Notes under the pieces: model-generated
Told to the model about the DNA's origin: nothing
The model's input: only the letters and a program-made list of their open reading frames with translations
The model's database searches: none
NCBI RefSeq assembly: GCF_000143415.4
Contig: NW_003314299.1
Coordinates: 989,837 to 1,053,836, forward strand
Source of the DNA: Selaginella moellendorffii
Taxonomy: Eukaryota > Streptophyta > Lycopodiopsida > Selaginellales > Selaginellaceae
Direction of reading: 5' to 3'
DNA: 64,000 nt
Shown: positions 57,390-64,000 of the stretch, piece by piece
Position numbering within the stretch: position 1 is the stretch's first letter
How the letters are laid out: each line of letters opens with the position of its first letter
Position numbers and translations under genes: made by a program

Positions 57390-59100
57390 TCATTTCGCCA
57401 TAGCCCGGAATCTGTAGCAGCGGACACACACAAGAAACAAGCCAAGATCAATGGCGACGAGTGCCGCCAAGAGCCAGAAGAAGTAGTCCATATGGTGATC
57501 GATCCAGCTCCCGCGTCCGCCACCCTTGCTCGTGACCTTCTCCACCGCAAGAACAAGAACACTACTGAGATAACTCCCTAGAGCATTTGTAGCGAGCGAC
57601 AGCGCACCGATCAAACTCCGCATTGCCTCGGGGGACTCCTCGTTGAAGAACTCGGTCCTCCCGGCAAACGCGAACACTCCAGCGGCGCCCACTAGAAAAT
57701 ACTGTGTCACCTGCCAGAGTATACTCACCTGGTGAACCATTGCGTGCGTTTCCACCACCCCCGCCACAACCATGGCCACCATCGCCAGTAAAAGCCCCAG
57801 GCCCATCCTTTGCAAGCCGGTCAACCCACTCTGTTGACCGGCCAACCTGCGAAGAACCGGGACGAGAAGCCTCTCGTAGAGCGGCACTGTGAGAATGACG
57901 GCGATGGTGTCAACTGCTGCGAGCGATGCCGGGGGCACTTTGAAGCCGGATATGCGGTTGCGCATTTCTTGCCCCTGCTGCACGAACAGCGTCGAGGTCT
58001 GGATGAAAACGGTGGAGAAGATGATGCTCGTCGCCCACACTGGCATCAAGCGGAGGATGATCTTCACCTCCTCGATCTGCGTTACCGTGCATAACCTCCA
58101 TCCCGTCGGTGGTGAGTTCTCAAACGCTGTTTGCTCATCGCGAGCGATGGCTGCCGCCTTGTCGAGAAATCCGAATCCAGCAGTGTGCTGAATCTGCTTA
58201 CTTCCTGGAATGCTGGAACTCTCCCCTTGTAGCTCATAGAGGGTTGCATTTGCATGCTCGACTTCTATCCTTGTACTTCTGTTTCTGGCAGTTGCAACGA
58301 AAACTTGTGCCACCCTGGTTAGCGGGCTCCCACCCGGTTGCTTGTGCTTGTACCGCGGCCAGCCCATGAGAAAGATCATGGCGGACGCCGTGACCGCCAC
58401 TGTGGGGATGGCGAACCCGAGCGGCCAGCTTACTTCCTGCTGGACATATACCAGAGCTGTTCCCGCAATCAGACCTCCGATGTTGGTGAAGAAGTAGCTC
58501 CAGTTGAAGAAGCTGGCCTTGTTGCTTGCTGGATCATCAGACTCTTCCAGTTGAAAAGCACCGAATGATGAAATGCAAGACCTTGGTCCACCGGATCCCA
58601 CGGCTATGACGTATAACGCTGTGTAAAGCAAGGCCGGGTTTACTGTTTTGCTGCAAGTATGTGATCCAGTGCTATGGCATGTAGGGTGTAGCAAAGTTGA
58701 CAAGGTTAGCAAGATCATACCCTGTGAGTGTAAGGTTGGGCAAAGGTGAGTCTAGAGTGTCTGTGTTTCTTACCGGCAAGTAGATACCGAAAAAGGCGTT
58801 GATCGTCCGAAACTCGCCGAGGTAAGAGTCTGCAAGGAATCCACCCAGTAGAGGGGTAAGATTACAGGTTCCCATCCAGTTTGAGACTGCGTTTGCCGCA
58901 CTGGCTCTGGATACGTGAAGCTTGCTAGACATGTAAATCACCATGTTTGTTACAATGGCGTAGTATGCGAGCCGTTCCATGGAGAGAGAAACTAGAAACG
59001 CAGAGAAATTAAGAAAGCCATTCAATCCTTATGGGAAACAAAGCGTACCAAGGATGAATTTGCAAGCCCACCATCCAGCAGTTCCATGGTGGATGATCAT
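57390..59100 (-). CDS. NPF (NRT1/PTR family) membrane transporter
   Basis: Three exons, 59100-59049, 58991-58774 and 58721-57390 (introns 57 and 52 bp), give 533 residues. The short N-terminus MIIHHGTAGWWACKFIL leads into TM1 (MERLAYYAIVTNMVIYM), then NWMGTCNLTPLLGGFLADSY (family signature region), YVIAVGSGGPRSCISSFGAF and FFNWSYFFTNIGGL. A charged loop, VPLYERLLVPVLRRLAG, TEFFNEESPEAM and a final TM with WLLAALVAIDLGLFLVCV follow. About 12 membrane segments are expected. NPF proteins move nitrate, peptides or other solutes, usually with protons. The ExxER motif of TM1 reads LSMER, lacking the first Glu, so proton coupling may differ. An extra upstream exon cannot be excluded. Only intact NPF of four modules. 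Confidence 0.85.
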
Positions 59101-59104
59101 TTAG

Positions 59105-59935
59105 GATAAACAAAGCTATCGTAAGAACCCTAAGAACATAAAATCTTCTGCTCAGCTATTCTAAGTCTAGTCCGGTGGTTTTCGGATTCAACGAAGTAGC
59201 AAAATTCAATTTTGCGCAATAGATTGTCCTCTTAGAGGCTTGAACCACAGGACTGCCGCCTCGTCTTCCTTCCTGAAGAGCCTAACACCGTGGAAGCCAA
59301 CGTTCAGAAATTTTGAACTTGAGATGAAGAATTACTCGTCGCGCCCACGCCTTTGCAGTCTCCTTTGCAGTCTCCTTGTTAATCCTTGCCAGTGGAGGAC
59401 TCCACCAAAGCTCCGCCTGGCGATCCATGCAAGACGGAGCTTCTGGCGTGCTTGTTGATCTCCCGAGTGGTGACAATGGGTCAAGTACGTTGGCAATGGC
59501 AAGTGGCTCACAACCTCAATGTTTGGGTGCTTGGATCTAAAGACACTCTCCTGGGTGGTACAACTCTTGTCTGTGATCTTTGCGAGCCTTGCAAATGCCC
59601 CAAGAAGGCATCTTAGAATCTTTGGACATTCTACATTGCTCAAGCTGGATTGGATCGTTTAGCACTGCCTTCAAATCTTTCATAGCTCTTTGAGGGCTCT
59701 GACAAATGTTGGTGTAACAAACATGATAAGATCTTATGTATGGGCCTAAGCTGTGGGGAAATTTCATCTTGGTTTGTGCTCCAATAAAATAATTAAAAAA
59801 ATTATTAACTTGCTTGGTGTGGAAAGCTTGTGAATCCATTTAGGGCTTTTAGGCATGTGACTAATGCTTCATTGAGTTATACATGTTTGTTGATGAAATA
59901 CATGTTTGTTGATCCTTAGATCCTTAGTTGTAACA
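59105..59935. other. Spacer, no gene recognised
   Basis: 59240-59645 is GC-richer and has short ORFs on both strands with coding-like composition (for instance TSTPEAPSCMDRQAELWW on minus), perhaps a decayed gene. No family could be assigned. Confidence 0.35.
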
Positions 59936-59938
59936 CAT

Positions 59939-60440
59939 GTTATCCCTATTAAAAAAGGTAATTGATTGATGAGAAAACCTTTAATAAATATTTTAACCCT
60001 ATTTATTTTCTAAGGTTATAAAGATCTATGGTGATAATATATTTAAATCTTTATTTTATGATCATATGCACTATTTTCTTCCTAAAGGTTATTAGTGAAT
60101 AATCAATGAGGATATTGACATTTATTGAGCCAATGAAAACTGATTTTCGCATTGAATCTACTAGTTATTTCAGCTCTACAAAACAAAGGATGTAATCATG
60201 GATGTTCAATATATATAATTTCAATTTTAAGGGTAAAGATATACTTTATTTAAGGATAATGATCAATTGCTCCAATATTATATATTGCCCTATCTCTTTC
60301 ACTTTAAGCCAATAAAAAAATGGGCAATTTTTTAACAAGAGGGTCTTTAATATTTATTTTATCCTTATTTATCCCCCAAAGTTTTAAAAATCCACAGTGA
60401 TAGTATATTTAAATTTCATCCCATGATCACATATGCTACA
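59939..60440 (-). mobile_element. Decayed second copy of the TRIM
   Basis: Two diverged terminal repeats (about 59939-60075 and 60282-60440) match the LTRs of 20763-21436: CCTATTTATTTTCTAAGGTT, ATTTATCCCCCAAAGTTTTA, CATCCCATGATCACATATGC. TGT..ACA ends are kept in altered form. Most differences are C to T or G to A, with internal deletions. Confidence 0.75.
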
Positions 60441-63005
60441 TTAATTTAACATCATGATTTTAGTCCTATCATTTTATAAGTTTCTTAAATTGGATTTATT
60501 GGAATATCACTCAATCTCAGTATAAATCAAACTAAAGGACACTTTATAATTTAAGACCAAGTTAAAAGGATAGCAAGAAGATCTTCATTCACAATATTCA
60601 TGAACTTTAATTTCATTGCCTTATCATCTATAAAATTATATTTTACAAAGATGCTAATAAATATGGTTATAATAGCTAGATCCTAAAGTTTATATCCTTT
60701 ACAACTAGAAACTTTTTGCTCTTAGGATCAAACTTTTTATGTAGCTAATTTAAGATGCAAGTAAAAGTTAAACATATAGAATGTAATATGTTAGACTTCC
60801 TTTCAGACTACACTTCTTTTAGAGTCTACCTACCTTTAAACACAATAATGAGTAATTAATTTTGGACATGCATCACTATAACAAATGTTTGTTGTCAAAA
60901 TTCTTTACTCAACTTCACATTAAAAAGGAGGTTATATGCTACATTCACTAATGTTTAATTCTTTCATTTAACAACTCCATTTTGATGTTGTATGTACCAT
61001 GTAGTGACTTGATATTAAATCTTATATTCATGGCAAAAATCTTAAATTTCCTCTATCGATTCATAATATTTTGATTTTTCATTTAAACTTCATTTTAAAA
61101 AAAGTAATATAATGTTTCAATGCTTCCATAATTTCATCCTTTCCACATGAAGAATATGCAAATTTTGTGGCTAAAGTCATTAATGACAGTCCATGAAGTA
61201 CTTTGCACCAAAATGGCTAAGAATATCCATCAACCCTCAATGGTGCAGAAGACTTACAAAAGTTTTATATGATTGTACCCTTGAGATCCAAACCCTTCAC
61301 CATATGCTTTGCAACTGCAAAACTTTGTGATTCATGTGTCTAAAGCAATAATGCTAAAGATGATTTTTGTCATTAGACACTTACTTAACATTTGTAACTT
61401 GCTACTTGTGAGAGGACACTTCATACCCACAGAATAATTTCTTCTCAATAAGTCAAAAGGTGTGTTTATCTATGAAGAAATATTCACTATCAAATATCAA
61501 TACAATGTTGTTAATGCACTTTAGCTAGTGATATTTAGACATTCCTTGCTTAAATAGCCTTTATATTTTCTATTATATAGATGCTAACAAGATTGGAAGA
61601 CGAGAAAGCATGTATTTAGGAGAAAGGATGCAAGGTAGAAGAGAAGAAGGTGAAGGTGGTTGAGAAAGCTTGTATTATAGAAGAGAAAAAGGTTGAAAAT
61701 TTTTGCTGTGCACAAGAAAAAGAAGATAAAGTGACAAGAAAAAAAGCATTTACCTGAAGAGAAGAAAGGGGAGGCAATCAAAAAGAAAATGCTAACTAAA
61801 GTGAAGCAATTGAAAGACAACTACCTCAGAAATGCAGCCTTGAAGAAACCAAAACGAAGGCACATCTTGCAGATTCTGGATTCCCCTGAAGAATGGAAGG
61901 CAACTTGTACTGCTTAAGAGGTATGAGTTCAGCCAAATTTAGAAATCTATTAATGACTTTCTTGGAGTTCCAAACAAACCCATCTGGATTTCTTCACTAT
62001 TTTTCAGCCAAATCTATCAAAATTTACCTATTCTTAGTAGTCTTTCTTGATGGATCTTCATTTAGGGCATAGCCAAGAGCTTGCCACGCGCCATCACGGG
62101 CCAAGAGGCAATCATAAGTTATGGCCAAAGAACAATAGTTTTCCTATTAAATATCTTTTTAATCAAATATCAAACCATTCTTAAAATTAAACATGGCCCA
62201 GAATAACGGCTGTTTCTTGTCTCACAGGGATCTTACAGTTGGGAGTTCCCTGTTTGCAGTCAACCTAATCAGACATGGCACAGAAGCCCATGCCAAGCCA
62301 AAGAAGCTCTCTTCAGCACAAAAGTTATATCACAGACCAATACTTAGTGAATTAAATACAAAACATAGATGTTTGTAGAGTAATTATATTTGTGTAATGT
62401 CAGGCGGCAAACTCAAGTTCTGCTCCTCTGACAAGGGGTGGGTTAAAATCCCACTTCTGACAAGTTTCTTTGACTTTGAATCGGTGGAACCGTCAATTCC
62501 ATGTCACAAACAAATTATTCGACATAAAGTACGAAACTGGGAAGAGATTACTAGCCAGCTCACGCAAAAAAAAATTATTTTGAGGGCGTGGGGTGAGCTC
62601 GAAGCAGCAATGAACCCACCATCCCGCCAACCGTTGTGCTGAAGAACAGATCCGGAGCTACATTGGCTTTGCTCGGTTGTGTATTTAAGACTGACAAGTT
62701 AATAAGCAGAGAGAAAATTGAAGTCGAATGACTAGAATCTAGATATTATCCTCAACAAAAGGTACGCATGAGGTGGCCTCAGTAACGTGGCTAGTTTCAG
62801 GGCGGTGCCATCATCTGTTCAAACCTCAAAACTCAACTCAACTGTTGAAAATTGTGTGGCAGAGTTAAAAATTTTTGAGACAACAGGTGAATTTTTATGT
62901 CACTAAACAGATTAAGGAGACAAGGTGTCAAACACATTGAACGAGATTCCTTATTCGAATCATACAGATAGTAGTTACTACAGGATTACACGAGAGAGAT
63001 CCCAA
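60441..63005. other. AT-rich spacer, no gene recognised
   Basis: No protein family was identified. A short frame near 61800-61915 reads KQLKDNYLRNAALKKPKRR followed by HILQILDSPEEWK, which could be an exon or remnant of a Lys-rich protein. 62397-62642 encodes an 81-codon ORF without recognisable features. Confidence 0.4.
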
Positions 63006-63009
63006 TTAC

Positions 63010-63255
63010 CTAGGGTGAAGCACAGCGGATTCTAGAGCAAGTCCCTTGTAATTCCTCGACCGTGCTTTGGAGGCGAGGACAGTAGTCCGCCTTGGGTCTG
63101 AGCGCAGGGCAACAGGCACAGATATTCCCGCCTCTACGACAAGGAATTGGAAGCGAATCGATGCAGCCCTGAGCCGATGCCTGATTGTTGCCAACAAGGA
63201 CAAGCAACAGGAAACATATTGCAGCAACAAGACTTGCCAAATGTGAAGCCCTCAT
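63010..63255 (-). CDS. Small secreted cysteine-rich peptide
   Basis: An 81-residue ORF begins with a clear signal peptide (MRASHLASLVAAICFLLLVL, then VGNNQASAQ). The mature part of ~52 residues has eight cysteines spaced C-x7-C-x6-C-x-CC-x9-C-x13-C-x3-C (GCIDSLPIPC, NICACCP, YCPRLQ, TCSRIRC). The spacing does not fit non-specific lipid-transfer proteins, which need a CXC after the CC. It could be a defensin-like, signalling or antimicrobial peptide. A splice-donor-like TAG|GTAATT sits at the stop codon, so a longer spliced form is possible. Not assigned to a family. Confidence 0.6.
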   Translation of the reverse strand: MRASHLASLVAAICFLLLVLVGNNQASAQGCIDSLPIPCRRGGNICACCPALRPKADYCPRLQSTVEELQGTCSRIRCASP

Positions 63256-63403
63256 CTTTTGCTACACAGAGGAGTTTCACAATGGGACTTGGAGTATTTA
63301 AAGAAACTTTGAGCCGCCTCTATAGACTTTGGCAACTCTCCCGTCAAGTCAAGTTACGCCGCCACGTCGTTTAAACCATTTAGTCAACAAAGTCAGCGCT
63401 ACT

Positions 63404-63434
63404 AGTCCAGGGTTCGAATCCCTACGCCCCAGCG
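63404..63434 (+). tRNA. Partial tRNA 3' half (T-arm and acceptor only)
   Basis: CCAGGGTTCGAATCCCTACG followed by CCCCA looks like a T-arm (loop TTCGAAT) and acceptor end. No matching 5' half with the complementary acceptor (GGGGCGTA) is present upstream, so this is a fragment, not a functional tRNA. Confidence 0.35.
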
Positions 63435-63456
63435 TAAGAACCCTAGTCACACCACG

Positions 63457-64000
63457 ATGAAGGCGCCTATCGCGCTCGCGAGGGGCGGGGGATTGGGGCT
63501 GGCGGCTGTCGCCTACATTCTCGTGGATTATCTCCGTGTCGTGGCGCCGGGGCTGCACGACGCGCTGCGGCCGATTCTCTGGGGATCGCTCGCGCTTGGA
63601 GCTGCATCGCGAGCTCCGTGGTACCCTCACTGGCCCGCGGAGATCCGGAGCGCGCTTCTCTTCGTCGCCTGCCTTGTTTTCATGCTCTCCTGCCTCGTCG
63701 TCGAGGCGATCTCTGTCCAGTTCGTGACGAGCGTCCTCGGGCTGGATTGGCACGGGTAAGAAACTATAGGCAGAAGCGAAATATTTGTGGTCTGATGGCT
63801 ATGCGTTTTGCCAGATCCGCGAAACCTCTACCGGATATGGGGCAGTGGCTCTTGCTGGCTCTCAACGAGCGCCTCCCGGGATTTCTCGTCGAGGTTCTGC
63901 GAGCACCGATCATAGGTTTGCACCATTACCTCATGCTCTTTATAATGCTGGGATTCTCCGTGCTCTTTGGATGCGTTAGAGCTCCGGGGCTCGCGCTGGG
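63457..64000 (+). CDS. Multi-pass membrane protein, 5' part (runs off window)
   Basis: Exon 1 63457-63755 and exon 2 from 63815 are joined by a 59-bp intron (CACGG|GTAAGA...TGCCAG|ATCC), giving WHG|SAKPLPDMGQWLLLALN. Predicted membrane segments: GGGLGLAAVAYILVDYL (about 10-27), ILWGSLALGAAS, SALLFVACLVFMLSCLVVEA (about 65-85) and HYLMLFIMLGFSVLFGCV. GC-rich and coding-like throughout. The ATG follows a CACACCACG leader. The C-terminus is outside the window. I do not recognise the family, and no catalytic motif is visible. Confidence 0.7.

Noticed and set aside
63404-63434. Functional tRNA gene
   Set aside because: Only a T-arm and acceptor end; no 5' half can be found.

Overview
The window looks like nuclear DNA of a land plant, most probably a lycophyte such as Selaginella (inference). 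The reasons are very short spliceosomal introns (47-59 bp, repeatedly GT..AG), Ty3/gypsy chromoviruses, plant PLS-type PPR proteins, BAHD acyltransferases, a plant NPF (NRT1/PTR) transporter, a vacuolar-type gamma-glutamyl hydrolase and TTTAGGG-type repeats. No virus or bacterial operon is present.

Bases 1-19,230 are nested mobile DNA. A decayed chromovirus on the minus strand (RT at 15.6-16.3 kb; RNase H, integrase and chromodomain at 1.1-2.96 kb) is split by a 12,598-bp insertion at 2961-15558. The insertion has 24-bp terminal inverted repeats (22/24 matching) and a 5-bp target duplication (ACTTC). Removing it together with one copy of the duplication rejoins the chromovirus reading frame exactly. 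The insertion carries a transposase-like gene with a GHTHEDVD motif (minus; broken by one TGA), a ParB/Srx-like gene (plus), an acidic FCP1/HAD-phosphatase-like gene (plus) and a small acidic ORF. At least 25 copies of a ~22-bp palindrome, consensus near ATGGCRTGNGGCCNCAYGCCAT, are scattered through it and I found none outside it. This is the strongest candidate for an undescribed system in the window.

Bases 19.2-25.9 kb are AT-rich and poor in genes. They hold a gag remnant with zinc knuckles and a textbook 674-bp TRIM (20763-21436: 162-bp LTRs, PBS-like and PPT sites, AGTAG target duplication). A decayed second copy of that TRIM lies at 59.94-60.44 kb.

Bases 26-59 kb are four copies of one segmental module in the order NPF transporter, gamma-glutamyl hydrolase (GGH), BAHD acyltransferase. 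Copies A (28.3-31.2 kb) and B (43.1-45.4 kb) are on the plus strand, each fused to a PPR pseudogene. Copies C (54.0-49.7 kb) and D (59.1-55.2 kb) are on the minus strand. NPF is intact only in D, GGH only in C, and BAHD in B, C and D. All four BAHD copies have Glu where the catalytic His of HXXXD should be. A 5.66-kb chromovirus with ATTAA target duplications (32677-38332) interrupts the sequence downstream of copy A. Copia, LRR and SINE fragments fill the gaps.

Bases 59.1-64 kb are mostly AT-rich spacer, followed by a small secreted eight-cysteine peptide gene (minus) and the 5' part of a multi-pass membrane protein gene (plus) that runs off the window.
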